DNA from: Neobacillus cucumis
GTDB taxonomy: Bacteria > Bacillota > Bacilli > Bacillales_B > DSM-18226
Assembly (NCBI RefSeq): GCF_016107705.1
Contig: NZ_JAEHGC010000003.1
Span: 496,001 to 560,000, forward strand
DNA: 64,000 nt
Reading direction: 5' to 3'
The position numbers were made by a program, and so were the translations under genes. Positions 34,512 through 42,930 of this stretch are shown piece after piece. Position 1 is the first letter of the stretch. The number at the start of each line of letters is the position of its first letter. The notes under the pieces were generated by a model. It did not search any database, was not told where the DNA came from, and worked only from the letters and a program-made list of their open reading frames with translations.

Positions 34512-35745
34512 GTACCTGTACCTCCGTTTTTTTAACAATTGAAGAGTGAGATCCTTCTTTTAAAAATTCCACTGCCGTTTGCGTCAGAATCGAAGCACCA
34601 ATTGAGAGGCTGTTTTCATCGAGATCAAATATTGGGGTATGCAAATCCCGCTTAAGCCCATCCTCTGTTCCGCTTCCTAGGAAAAATAATGCTCCCGGCA
34701 GCTTTTGCGTCACATAGCCAAAATCTTCGCCGCCCATCCCAAATGGACGCTGAACAATTTGAAAATCCGGATACATTTCTTCAATTGACTTAATAAATAA
34801 CTGGTTTACGTGAGGATCATTGTTTAATGCCGGTTCTCCTCTTTCCACTTCGAGGGTGTAGCTTCCGCCCATTGGTTCCACAATGGACAGCGCCTTCTTC
34901 AGCTCTACACTTAATAAATCCCGTACTTCTGGTGTATAGCTGCGAATTGTCCCCGAGATGAATACTTCACTCGGAATAATATTGCTTGCCGTTCCAGCAT
35001 GAACCTGGCCAATACTGATGACACCCGCTTCTAAAGCCGGAATTCTCCTGGCCACAACACCATGCAATGCCTGCATCACAAGTCCCAGCATCCAAACCGG
35101 GTCTGTTCCTAGCTCAGGATAGGCACCATGACCACCGCTTGCAAAAATTTTCGCCGTAAACACGTCAACATTGGCCATACTGTATCCATCATTCACCTGA
35201 GCAAATCCAACCGAAAGCCATGGGCACATATGAAGGGCAATCGCTGCATCGACATCATCATAGGCTCCGGCCTGAACCATGTACGGTGAACCGGAAAGTC
35301 CATGTTCGTCTGTTGCCTCTTCTGCTGGTTGAAAAATAAATTTTACGGTCCCTTTCAGTTCTTCTTTTTCAAATTTCTCTGCTAGAAGATGGGCCGCTCC
35401 AAGCAAGATGGTGGTATGGGCATCATGACCACATGCATGCATGACACCTTCATTCTTCGAATGATAGTCAACCGCATTTTCTTCCTTAATTGGAAGCGCA
35501 TCCATATCGGCGCGAATCGCAATCACGGGTCCTTCGCCTGATGTTAAGGTAGCGACAACACTTGTTTCGACACCCATCCCTCTTTCAACTTGTAAACCCT
35601 TAACCTTTTCTAATGTTTTGGCAACAAATTGGGAGGTCCCGAACTCTTGAAAACTGAGTTCGGGATGTTGATGAAAATGGCGCCTCCATTCAATCAGCTG
35701 CTCGCTCAATGCTTTTGCTTGAACTGCTGTAGGATGATTTTCCAT
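34501..35745 (-). CDS. M20-family amidohydrolase, candidate N-acetyldiaminobutyrate deacetylase
   Basis: 414 residues. Zn-hydrolase layout of the M20D group: RRHFHQHPELSFQE at the start, IRADMDALPIKEE, GVMHACGHDAHTTILLG, FIFQPAEEATDEHG and the dimerisation domain with ASGGHGAYPELGTDP, ending near GGEDFGYVTQKLPGALFFLG. Family members remove acyl groups from amino acids. In proteobacterial ectoine clusters the step after DoeA/EutD is deacetylation of N-acetyl-2,4-diaminobutyrate by an AstE/AspA-type enzyme (EutE/DoeB); none is present here, and this M20 enzyme is well placed to do that job. Overlaps hom. Confidence 0.88.
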   Translation of the reverse strand: MENHPTAVQAKALSEQLIEWRRHFHQHPELSFQEFGTSQFVAKTLEKVKGLQVERGMGVETSVVATLTSGEGPVIAIRADMDALPIKEENAVDYHSKNEGVMHACGHDAHTTILLGAAHLLAEKFEKEELKGTVKFIFQPAEEATDEHGLSGSPYMVQAGAYDDVDAAIALHMCPWLSVGFAQVNDGYSMANVDVFTAKIFASGGHGAYPELGTDPVWMLGLVMQALHGVVARRIPALEAGVISIGQVHAGTASNIIPSEVFISGTIRSYTPEVRDLLSVELKKALSIVEPMGGSYTLEVERGEPALNNDPHVNQLFIKSIEEMYPDFQIVQRPFGMGGEDFGYVTQKLPGALFFLGSGTEDGLKRDLHTPIFDLDENSLSIGASILTQTAVEFLKEGSHSSIVKKTEVQVHGS

Positions 35746-35775
35746 CCGTTCATTCCTCCTACTGATTTGGAAGTC

Positions 35776-36981
35776 TTATTTTACTTTTAAAAGATTTTCA
35801 ACATGGGCAAATGCTTGTTCAAAGTCAGCAATGATATCCTCAATATCTTCAATACCGCAAGAAATACGAATCAATCCTTCAGGAATTCCCACTGCAGCAC
35901 GCTCTTCTGGTGTACACTCAACGTGGCTAGTTGTACGAGCAGGTCCAACAGTTGTTTCTACTGCACCTAAGTTCGCAGCACGGTTGGCATACTGTAATTT
36001 AGGAAGAAGATCGCGAACCGTATCAACGCCGCCTTTAACCGCAAAGCTAAGCATACCACCGAAGTCCTTCATTTGTTTTTTCGCAACATCGTGGTGCGGA
36101 TGAGTTTCAAGACCCGGATAATAAACCCCTTCAACAAGATCTTTTGTTTGTAGGTATTTTGCTAGTTTCATAGCATTCTCACATTGTGTGCGTACACGCA
36201 AGTGGAGCGTTTTCATTCCGCGAAGGATAAGGTAAGCTGCCATTGGGTCCATTGTCGCACCATTAATTTCACGAAAGTGATAAATCTTTTCAACCAACTC
36301 ATGGGATCCACAAACAACGCCGCCTAATGCATCTGCGTGTCCGCCTAGAAATTTAGTTGCACTATGGATAACTAAATCAGCACCTAATGCTAAAGGATTT
36401 TGGTTCATAGGAGTTGCAAATGTGTTATCAACAATCACTAATGCTCCAGCAGCTTTACCTGCTTTTGCCATACGCTCAATATCGGTAATTTTTACAGTTG
36501 GGTTTGTTGGTGTTTCCAAGTATAGAATCTTGGCGTCTCCTTTCGCTACTTCACGCTCGATTTGCTCATGGTTCCCTGTTTCACATAAAACAACTTCTAC
36601 ACCTTGACGAGGCAGGAATTCTGTGAAAATTTTATTTGTGCCGCCGTAAGTATCTTTAATAGAGATAATTTTGTCGCCAGGCACTAAGAAAGTGGAAAGC
36701 GTATTGCTGATCGCTGCCATTCCTGTTGAAAAACTAGTTGCTGCTTCTGCGCCTTCAAGGATTTTGATTTTATCTTCAAACGCCTGTACTGTTGGATTCG
36801 TGTTACGTCCGTAGATATGACCTTTCTTTTTACCAATAGCAACATCATACCATTCATCCATATCGTCATAACCATAAGCCACGCTTAAAACAACCGGTAC
36901 TTGTGTTGCTCCGTGCACTAAATAATCCTTTTCTCCAGCCCATACTGCTTTTGTTCCCATTTTCGCGTTAGTGTTTGTCAT
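35776..36981 (-). CDS. Cystathionine gamma-synthase/lyase-family PLP enzyme
   Basis: 401 residues from ATG at 36979-36981 with GAGGAGTGG upstream. Cys/Met-metabolism PLP fold: YGRNTNPTVQAFEDKI (active-site Tyr/Arg region), SFSTGMAAIS, YLETPTNPTVKI, VDNTFATPMNQNPLALGAD, and the Schiff-base lysine in VIHSATKFLGGHADALGG. The end GLIRISCGIEDIEDIIADFEQAF is canonical. Relatives perform gamma-replacement or elimination on homoserine esters, cystathionine or methionine. In this operon, next to hom, it may eliminate the gamma-substituent of a four-carbon amino acid from ectoine breakdown; that is inference. No linked sulphur genes are seen. Confidence 0.88.
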   Translation of the reverse strand: MTNTNAKMGTKAVWAGEKDYLVHGATQVPVVLSVAYGYDDMDEWYDVAIGKKKGHIYGRNTNPTVQAFEDKIKILEGAEAATSFSTGMAAISNTLSTFLVPGDKIISIKDTYGGTNKIFTEFLPRQGVEVVLCETGNHEQIEREVAKGDAKILYLETPTNPTVKITDIERMAKAGKAAGALVIVDNTFATPMNQNPLALGADLVIHSATKFLGGHADALGGVVCGSHELVEKIYHFREINGATMDPMAAYLILRGMKTLHLRVRTQCENAMKLAKYLQTKDLVEGVYYPGLETHPHHDVAKKQMKDFGGMLSFAVKGGVDTVRDLLPKLQYANRAANLGAVETTVGPARTTSHVECTPEERAAVGIPEGLIRISCGIEDIEDIIADFEQAFAHVENLLKVK

Positions 36982-36996
36982 TAAAACCACTCCTCA

Positions 36997-38001
36997 TTAG
37001 TTATTTTGTAAAATTTTATTGTTTTCGATGGTTAAACCTTTGTTTCTTTTCACCATTTCTTGATATGCAAACAGAGCAATGGCTGTATCCTGTACACCCG
37101 TTCCTGTTAGATCACATACGGTAATTTGTTCGTCGTTACTGCGTCCGGCCATCCACAAGGATGTCAAGTCACCTAATTCGACAACCTCCGTCTCCTCCGT
37201 GAGGACACCAGCTGTAAGAGCATGATGCAGTTCCCCTAACCGGGCACATTGAGCTTTTGTATCACAGACAAGGATGTCTGCTTTTGCCAATACTTCCGCT
37301 TCTAATTCCTGCTTATGTTCAGCATCTGATCCCATGGCGGTAATATGGAGGCCTGGGTGCAGCCACTCTGCTTTGATGATTGGCTCTTTTGCCGGGGTTG
37401 TGGTAATCACAATGTCACTGTTTCGGACCACCGTTTCGGCGCTGTCTGCCGCGACTACCTCAATCCCTAATTCAGCGCCCATTTCTTCTGCATATTTTTT
37501 TGCAGAATCCGCAGATCTTGCGTAAACAAGAACCTTCTGAAACTTCCTTACAATGTTTAGTGCCCGAAGCTGGTATTTTGCTTGACTGCCTGCACCGATA
37601 ATTCCAACGGTTTCAATTGAATTTTTAGCAAGATGGGCTGCGGCAACGGCACCTGCTGCTGCTGTGCGCACATCCGTTAAGTAGCCATTATCAAGTAAGA
37701 TAGCTTGCGGCACGCCTGTTTCTGTGCTGATTAAAATCATCATTCCATTACCGGTTGCTAAACCCAGCTTAGGATTATTGAAAAAACCGGATGAGAGCTT
37801 AATCGCAAACATTTCTTTTCCTTTTATATAGGCCGTTTTTACATCGACTTCCCCGTTTTGGTCTTCAATGTCCACCCGCATAATCGGCGGCATGGAAACC
37901 TCATTTTGGGAAAGGCTTGTAAAGGCTTCTTCCACTACATGGACTGCTTGTGAATTTAAGGAAACAAATTGTTTGAGCTCCTGTTCTGTGAAAATTCGCA
38001 T
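36997..38001 (-). CDS. eutC: Ornithine cyclodeaminase/mu-crystallin family protein, EutC (hydroxyectoine utilisation)
   Basis: 334 residues from ATG at 37999-38001; the GTG twelve bases earlier overlaps the AAGGGGG site. The N-terminal segment MPPIMRVDIEDQNGEVDVKT, then FAIKLSSGFFNNPKLGL and AILLDNGYLTDVRTAAAGAVAA, followed by the NAD-binding fold IIGAGSQAKYQLRAL and TAMGSDAEHKQEL. This sequence pattern is that of EutC proteins, distinct from ornithine cyclodeaminase proper. With EutB it is thought to convert the hydroxylated diaminobutyrate branch to a common intermediate by an NAD-assisted imine reaction. It follows doeA2 by 23 bases in the operon. Confidence 0.88.
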   Translation of the reverse strand: MRIFTEQELKQFVSLNSQAVHVVEEAFTSLSQNEVSMPPIMRVDIEDQNGEVDVKTAYIKGKEMFAIKLSSGFFNNPKLGLATGNGMMILISTETGVPQAILLDNGYLTDVRTAAAGAVAAAHLAKNSIETVGIIGAGSQAKYQLRALNIVRKFQKVLVYARSADSAKKYAEEMGAELGIEVVAADSAETVVRNSDIVITTTPAKEPIIKAEWLHPGLHITAMGSDAEHKQELEAEVLAKADILVCDTKAQCARLGELHHALTAGVLTEETEVVELGDLTSLWMAGRSNDEQITVCDLTGTGVQDTAIALFAYQEMVKRNKGLTIENNKILQNN

Positions 38002-38024
38002 ATTTCCATTCACCCCCTTAAAGT

Positions 38025-39209
38025 TTACTTCAAAAGCTGTTGTCCCTTTAATGCCAAGTCCCTAGGGAATTTTGCAAAGGTTTCACAGCCAGTTTCGGTT
38101 ACTCGGACCGACTCGCTTGCCTCAAAACCATATTTGTCGAGCCACAATCCCGGAATGAGATGGAATGTCATATTTGGCTGTAGAATTGTTTTATCGCCTT
38201 TTCGGATGCTCATTGTGTGCTCGCCCCAATCCGGCGGATAATTACATCCCATGGCATAGCCTAAGCGTGACTCCTTCACAAATCCGCTTTTCTCAATCGT
38301 TTTTCTCCAAGTTTCTTCAATTTCTTCAGCCGCGATGCCTGGGCGAATCATATCCAAGCAGGCATTGATGCCTTCGACCGCTACGCTCGAAAGGGTTTTC
38401 ATTTCTTCTGTAGGTCTGCCAATCTGAACCGTTCTTGCTAATGGTGAATGATATCTCTTATAGCAGCCTGCGATTTCAATGATCACAGCGTCGCCGTCTT
38501 TATAGCGTTCATCTGTCCAAGTTAAGTGCGGGGTAGATGTTTTTTCACCGGATGGTAATAATGGAACAATCGATGCATAGTCCCCGCCGAATTCTTCGGT
38601 ACCACTGATTTGTGCGTGAAAAATCTTTGCTGCCACATCACATTCCCTGACACCCTCATCAATTAAATCGATTCCTGCCTGCATTGCTTTTTCAACAATG
38701 ATGGCGGCGCGTTTCATATATTCAATTTCCGCATTGGACTTGACTAAGCGGACCCAGTTAACAAGCAATGTTGCATCTTGGATGGTGGCATTTGGCAGCC
38801 CCTTTACAAGCTGCTGATAGCATTTAGCTGTGAAATAGTAGTTTTCCATCTCGACACCAATCACGCATTTGTCCTTGCCAAATTCCTTTAATCGATCGGC
38901 AACAAAATCCATTGGGTGTTTAAAATCGTTATGAACATAATCATCAGGATAAGAAATGATATTTTCATGGGAAAGCCATGTAGTTAATTTGGCGCCATTG
39001 GCATCTTGTCCGCGGCCAATCCATTTTGGCTGTTCTTCATCAATAATGACGACAAGCATCTGGTGTACGTAAAACGACCATCCGTCATAACCGGAAAGAT
39101 AGTTTAGATTAGCTGGGTCGGTAATTAAGAGAACCTCAATCCCTTTTTCAGCCATTCGTTCTTTTGTTTTGCGGATACGTTCTTTATATTCTGTTATTGA
39201 GAATGACAT
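38025..39209 (-). CDS. doeA: Ectoine hydrolase (DoeA/EutD type), copy 2
   Basis: 394 residues, first gene of the eight-gene operon (39209 to 29435). It is nearly colinear with copy 1 over its whole length, sharing NYLSGYDGWSFYVHQMLVV, GVEMENYYFTAK, LLPSGEKTSTPHLTWTDER and AGCYKRYHSPLARTVQIG, with scattered substitutions (GQDANGAKLT against GMDANAAKVT near 69-78, ASIVPLL against PAIVPLL). As in copy 1, the peptidase metal ligands are replaced. Having two copies suggests either dosage or division of labour between ectoine and hydroxyectoine. The intergenic region upstream carries a 21-base-period repeat array that may include regulatory sites. Confidence 0.88.
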   Translation of the reverse strand: MSFSITEYKERIRKTKERMAEKGIEVLLITDPANLNYLSGYDGWSFYVHQMLVVIIDEEQPKWIGRGQDANGAKLTTWLSHENIISYPDDYVHNDFKHPMDFVADRLKEFGKDKCVIGVEMENYYFTAKCYQQLVKGLPNATIQDATLLVNWVRLVKSNAEIEYMKRAAIIVEKAMQAGIDLIDEGVRECDVAAKIFHAQISGTEEFGGDYASIVPLLPSGEKTSTPHLTWTDERYKDGDAVIIEIAGCYKRYHSPLARTVQIGRPTEEMKTLSSVAVEGINACLDMIRPGIAAEEIEETWRKTIEKSGFVKESRLGYAMGCNYPPDWGEHTMSIRKGDKTILQPNMTFHLIPGLWLDKYGFEASESVRVTETGCETFAKFPRDLALKGQQLLK

Positions 39210-39366
39210 AAATCTTGTTCACTCCTGTATCGTTATGTTGTTTTTTGAATATTTCTATTTGTTTGTATTATATAAAACTGTTAAAAGCTTTTTCATCTGT
39301 CATTCTGTATGAAAGATTTTGCTAGTTTCTAGTCAAAATTTGCAAAAAGGTAAGTGAAGATTAACT

Positions 39367-39463
39367 TTATCTGCTAATTTCCGGGATTTATCAGCGTTTC
39401 TGACCAGTTTATCAGCGATTCTTGGTTCCTTATCAGCGAATCAAACTATTTTATCAGCGAATT
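39367..39463. repeat. Direct-repeat array, 21-base period (TTATCAGCG type)
   Basis: TTATC units begin at 39367 (TTATCTGCTAAT, degenerate), 39388, 39409, 39430 and 39451, every interval exactly 21 bases. Conserved part is TTATCAGCG(A)(A/T)TT; the remaining 9-10 bases of each unit differ. Lies between eutB and doeA copy 2. A sister array is at 54720. Confidence 0.93.
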
Positions 39464-39482
39464 GAAAAAAACAACCTTCTTC

Positions 39483-39514
39483 CAAAAAAACACAAGTGAC
39501 GATATCACTTGTGT
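39483..39514 (-). terminator. Terminator of eutB that includes its stop codon
   Basis: On the minus strand ACACAAGTGA (39505-39514) pairs with TCACTTGTGT (39490-39499) and seven T follow. The left arm is the last codons plus TGA stop (39505-39507) of eutB. Confidence 0.9.
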
Positions 39515-40509
39515 AATGAGAGATACTTTTCAATGACCGAATGGATCACAGAAAGATCAACATTCTGACCGCTAATAATAACGGCAACATCCCCTTCTTG
39601 GTGCGGGATTTTATTGCCTAAAACAGCAGCGATTCCTGTTGCTGCAGCACCTTCCATCATCATCCGGTGTTTGTCCATCATAAAAGCCATACTATAGGCT
39701 ATTTCCTCTTCAGGAATCAGAACAACCTCATCCATATATTGCCGAACCATCGGGAACGTATATTGATTTTTGAGCCCTATTCCTCCTAGAAGACTATCAG
39801 CGAGCGTTTCACTTTCCGGAAGCAGGATAGGCTTCCCCACTTTCAAACTCTCATACATCACCGCTGACTTTTCCATTGAAACACCTGTTACACGGATGCC
39901 TGGATCATTAGCTTTCACTGCTAAACCGATTCCAGATAGCAGCCCTCCGCCCGAAAGCGGAACAATTACATCGGTTAGATTGGGGAGATCCTCCAATAAT
40001 TCCAGCCCAATCGTTCCTTGACCGGCAATCACATACGGGTCATCAAATGGCTCAATAACCGTTAATCCCTTCTCCTTTTCAAGCTCATAACAGCGCACAC
40101 CTGCGGCATCCTGGCTGTCACCGACAATTTCAATATGGGCACCAAGCCTTTTTAAGGAGTCGACTTTTGCCATTGGCACCCGATTGGAAATACAAACAAC
40201 CGCATTAATGCCAAGCTTTTTCGCTACATAAGCCACCGCCATGCCATGATTTCCGGTTGAGTACGTTGCCACTCCTCGTTTTCTTTCTTCCTCACTTAAG
40301 CTTAGGATCTTATTGGCTGCTCCTCTTACTTTAAAGGCTCCAACTTCATGAACGTTTTCGAGCTTTAAATACACATTGCGGCCAATTTTTTGTGATAAAA
40401 TGGACGACTGAATGACCGGTGTTCGTTTGATGAGCGGGCTAATTCGTTGTCTTGCTTCCCATACGTCCCGAATTTTCATTAATTCTTTTATCCCTTTAAT
40501 AGCCGTCAT
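39505..40509 (-). CDS. eutB: Threonine dehydratase-like enzyme EutB (hydroxyectoine utilisation)
   Basis: 334 residues, fold-type II PLP enzyme: Schiff-base lysine in GAFKVRGAANKI (near 60), ATYSTGNHGMAVAYVAKKLG (PLP-phosphate Asn/His region), CISNRVPMAKVDSLKRLGA, and the phosphate loop PLSGGGLLSGIGLAVKA. The segment MEKSAVMYESL followed by ETLADSLLGGIGLKNQYTFP is the EutB pattern and differs from IlvA. No regulatory ACT domain. It would eliminate water from the 3-hydroxylated diaminobutyrate intermediate. Its own terminator separates it from doeA2, so it is a separate transcript. Preceded by the PucR-type regulator gene on the same strand, also with a terminator. Confidence 0.88.
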   Translation of the reverse strand: MTAIKGIKELMKIRDVWEARQRISPLIKRTPVIQSSILSQKIGRNVYLKLENVHEVGAFKVRGAANKILSLSEEERKRGVATYSTGNHGMAVAYVAKKLGINAVVCISNRVPMAKVDSLKRLGAHIEIVGDSQDAAGVRCYELEKEKGLTVIEPFDDPYVIAGQGTIGLELLEDLPNLTDVIVPLSGGGLLSGIGLAVKANDPGIRVTGVSMEKSAVMYESLKVGKPILLPESETLADSLLGGIGLKNQYTFPMVRQYMDEVVLIPEEEIAYSMAFMMDKHRMMMEGAAATGIAAVLGNKIPHQEGDVAVIISGQNVDLSVIHSVIEKYLSLHK

Positions 40510-40612
40510 AGAACCATCCTCCGTGCTTTTTACTCTAATCCTAAGTTTTTGTTAATGGGATATCAATTGTCAAAACTGTCGATAAATTTGGTGGATTTTT
40601 CATACACTTTGA

Positions 40613-40665
40613 ATAAAAAAGCCGGCAAGTAAAATGACTTCCATTTCATTTGCCAGCTTTTTATA
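40613..40665 (-). terminator. Terminator after the PucR-type regulator
   Basis: AAAAAGCCGGCAAGTAAAATG on + (20 of these bases from 40616) pairs with CATTTCATTTGCCAGCTTTTT (from 40642), with two bulged positions; the minus-strand transcript ends in CTTTTTTATT. Confidence 0.8.
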
Positions 40666-40681
40666 AAATGATCCGTGAAAT

Positions 40682-42370
40682 TTATTGCCCCATTTTCCAA
40701 GTTTTTATGCTCAAATCTAATAAAAACAAATCATCCGGGTCCACAAGTGACAGCCCAGTTAACTCTTCGATTTTTCGTAAACGGTAAAGTAAGGATTGCC
40801 GATGCAAAAATAATGCTTTCGCAGTCTTACTTACATTCCCCTGATAATGATTATAGGTACTGATGGTATCAATTAAATCAAGATTTCGCTGTTTGTTATA
40901 TTCAACGAGCGGTTCAATTGTGGCTGTAATGATTTCTTTCATTTCTTGGTTTTGAAAGAGGTTGAGAAGGATTCGGTCAATCCTCGTGTTTTCATACATC
41001 ACCCGGTTTCCGATTCCCTTTTTAGCCCTGCAGATATTTAAAGCAGTCAGCGCATTTTGATAGCTTTCCTTAAAACCTAAAACCCCTTCATTGTAATTGC
41101 CAATCCCCCAAGAAATCACCACTTTTGGAAGTAAACTGCGCAGGCGGCGTTCAACAAGATCTAAAAAATTGGTTACGCTTTCTTTTTTGTTTTCTAAAGA
41201 AATTTCAATCATCACGATTAGCTTATCTTGCTGATAGGTGATCATCACTTCTTTATTCAAAGACTGGGCAGCATAATAAATTTCTTCTTTTATATAATGA
41301 ATCATGCTTTCAACCCACTGCTGATAAGCCATTTCATCCCAATTATTTTTCTGAAAAAGCTTTTTTAAATTTTCCGGCGCGCCAATCAAACAAATATAGG
41401 GAAGATTCAAGTTATAGCCGACAATTTCGGCTTTGGAATTTGCTGAATCCCAAGACGTAAATTCTCCACTCGTCAATTCTTTGACAAAAGAATCGTGAAG
41501 AATGGATTTTGCCTCTTCAACGGCATTTTTTCTTGAAAACCACAAAGCGACGGTTGTGACAGCATGCTCTAATACATTGACAATATACGGAGTTAAAAAC
41601 TGATCTAGCAATACTTCAGACGGCAAGATGACGAATAAATAGCCCGGGGTATTTCCTGAGACCTGAATGACGGGGAGCTGTAAGATACAATTTTCTTCAA
41701 TATAGATTGATTGGATTTTTTGAATCATCGGATCGTGTGAAGATTTTAGAGTTGGCTTTCGCTGAGGAAGTACTCCCTTAACAGCATACCCCCGCCAATG
41801 TTCAAGAAAATTGGGGGCATCTTTACTCTGGGCCTGAATGGTCCCAATTTGGTCGGTTATTACAATTGGGTACTCTATACACCCGTATAAATAATTCGAA
41901 ATACAAGTAAGACCGGTCTCTGTTAATATTAAATTCAAAAGCTCCTGCTGAACTTTTTCGGACCTTCTGCTTTCCTTATAATTGACATCATTTAATTGAA
42001 GCATAGCTTCCTCAATGATATCAGAAAAGCGTAATTCCCAAGGCAGCTCAATCAGGATTAACTGATTCTGATGCGCTATTTCAATCACTTCATTTGGAAT
42101 CTCAAAAATATGGCGTCCTAAAGCTACTGCCAGTGCGGAAGCCTCGGAATTGATCACATCTTGTACAAACTTTTCAAATTCCTTCACGTTTTGACCGCAG
42201 CCAATTGCAGTAGTTAATACAAATTCATTCTTTCGTACAAAACTCTCCACCGGCATTTCCATAGCAGAAACCCATTGAACCTCTTTTTCCTGTACCAAAT
42301 GTTCCCCGGCAACAACTATAGCGTCCTTCATAATCTCTAACTGTAAGATATCATTTACAAGTAATCCCAT
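40682..42370 (-). CDS. PucR-family transcriptional regulator
   Basis: 562 residues. An N-terminal PucR ligand domain (about 10-130) starts with LLVNDILQLEIMKDAIVVAG, followed by a central GGDEF-like/CdaR region (about 290-430) and a C-terminal PucR helix-turn-helix (about 490-555, NVSKTAKALFLHRQSLLYRLRKIEELTGL). Relatives activate purine, amino acid or osmolyte catabolism in response to a pathway metabolite. Its position directly before eutB and the doeA operon makes it the likely regulator of ectoine-type catabolism, in place of the MocR/AsnC regulators of proteobacterial clusters. AGGAGGTTCC precedes the ATG at 42370. Confidence 0.9.
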   Translation of the reverse strand: MGLLVNDILQLEIMKDAIVVAGEHLVQEKEVQWVSAMEMPVESFVRKNEFVLTTAIGCGQNVKEFEKFVQDVINSEASALAVALGRHIFEIPNEVIEIAHQNQLILIELPWELRFSDIIEEAMLQLNDVNYKESRRSEKVQQELLNLILTETGLTCISNYLYGCIEYPIVITDQIGTIQAQSKDAPNFLEHWRGYAVKGVLPQRKPTLKSSHDPMIQKIQSIYIEENCILQLPVIQVSGNTPGYLFVILPSEVLLDQFLTPYIVNVLEHAVTTVALWFSRKNAVEEAKSILHDSFVKELTSGEFTSWDSANSKAEIVGYNLNLPYICLIGAPENLKKLFQKNNWDEMAYQQWVESMIHYIKEEIYYAAQSLNKEVMITYQQDKLIVMIEISLENKKESVTNFLDLVERRLRSLLPKVVISWGIGNYNEGVLGFKESYQNALTALNICRAKKGIGNRVMYENTRIDRILLNLFQNQEMKEIITATIEPLVEYNKQRNLDLIDTISTYNHYQGNVSKTAKALFLHRQSLLYRLRKIEELTGLSLVDPDDLFLLDLSIKTWKMGQ

Positions 42371-42470
42371 GGAACCTCCTGTCCTGCTGCATACTGATTT
42401 ATTATCTACGTATAATATTATTCTAACAAACTCTGACTACTCAGTAAATTATGTAAATTAAGGGATATTA

Positions 42471-42502
42471 TTCGACAAAATCCGGGTGGTGACAGGCACC
42501 AT
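42471..42502 (+). repeat. REP half element (copy 10)
   Basis: Left arm TTCGACAAAATCCGGGT and core GGTGACAGGCACC are present; the right arm is replaced by ATCCTTTTTC. Upstream of the PucR gene. Confidence 0.85.
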
Positions 42503-42542
42503 CCTTTTTCAAAAGCATCCGGGTGTGCCAGTCCCTAAAAAC

Positions 42543-42590
42543 CACAAAAAAACGGCCATTTTATTTTCATTGAAATAAAATAACCGCCTT
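42543..42590 (-). terminator. Terminator of the 45-residue protein transcript
   Basis: ATTTTATTT (42558-42566) pairs with AAATAAAAT (42573-42581), extended by CGG/CCG (42553-42555, 42584-42586). The minus-strand transcript runs into GGCCGTTTTTTTTG. Confidence 0.75.
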
Positions 42591-42625
42591 TATGGTTTTG
42601 TATTATTCATAATTTTATCCATATT

Positions 42626-42763
42626 TTACTGGTTCGCCAATTTTTCTTCGACATGGTCTGGACGGTGATCACAGAGTTGGGTGAACAAATAAGTTAAATA
42701 GGAATGAAGTTCAAATCGGTCTTCCTGGACAAAAAGATCAAACAAGTTTTTATGTTTCTCCAC
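42626..42763 (-). CDS. Small acidic 45-residue protein, unknown function
   Basis: A GTG at 42761-42763 is spaced nine bases from AAAGGGG and opens a 45-codon frame ending TAA at 42626-42628. The product begins MEKHKNLFDLFVQEDRFELH and ends DHRPDHVEEKLANQ: hydrophilic, helical, no signal peptide, one Cys, four His. I do not recognise it. It lies between a well-formed promoter with a cre site about 170 bases upstream and a terminator 35 bases downstream, so it is likely transcribed as a short mRNA under carbon catabolite control. It could also be a dual-function RNA, given the structured leader. Confidence 0.65.
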   Translation of the reverse strand: MEKHKNLFDLFVQEDRFELHSYLTYLFTQLCDHRPDHVEEKLANQ

Positions 42764-42867
42764 GTTTTTTTACCCCTTTCTTTTTCCTTCGCCGGATTTT
42801 CCTTATAAATTTTCGACTATTAGATTGTTCGTTCTGCAGTTACTACATACCTAGTAATCAATCATAA

Positions 42868-42918
42868 TTAGTATCGGCCCCGCCCTACGCTCAATACCAT
42901 GATGGCCACGCGCGCCAT
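42868..42918 (-). CDS. Possible 16-residue leader peptide
   Basis: ATG at 42916-42918 follows ATAGGTGG by no gap (ATGGATAGGTGGATG) and opens a 16-codon frame (MARVAIMVLSVGRGRY) ending TAA. It begins about six bases after the predicted transcription start, in a conspicuously GC-rich stretch (42871-42920) inside AT-rich DNA. Coding is uncertain; the stretch may instead be a structured RNA (GATGGC/GCCATC and GTAT/ATAC pairings). Confidence 0.35.
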   Translation of the reverse strand: MARVAIMVLSVGRGRY

Positions 42919-42930
42919 CCACCTATCCAT

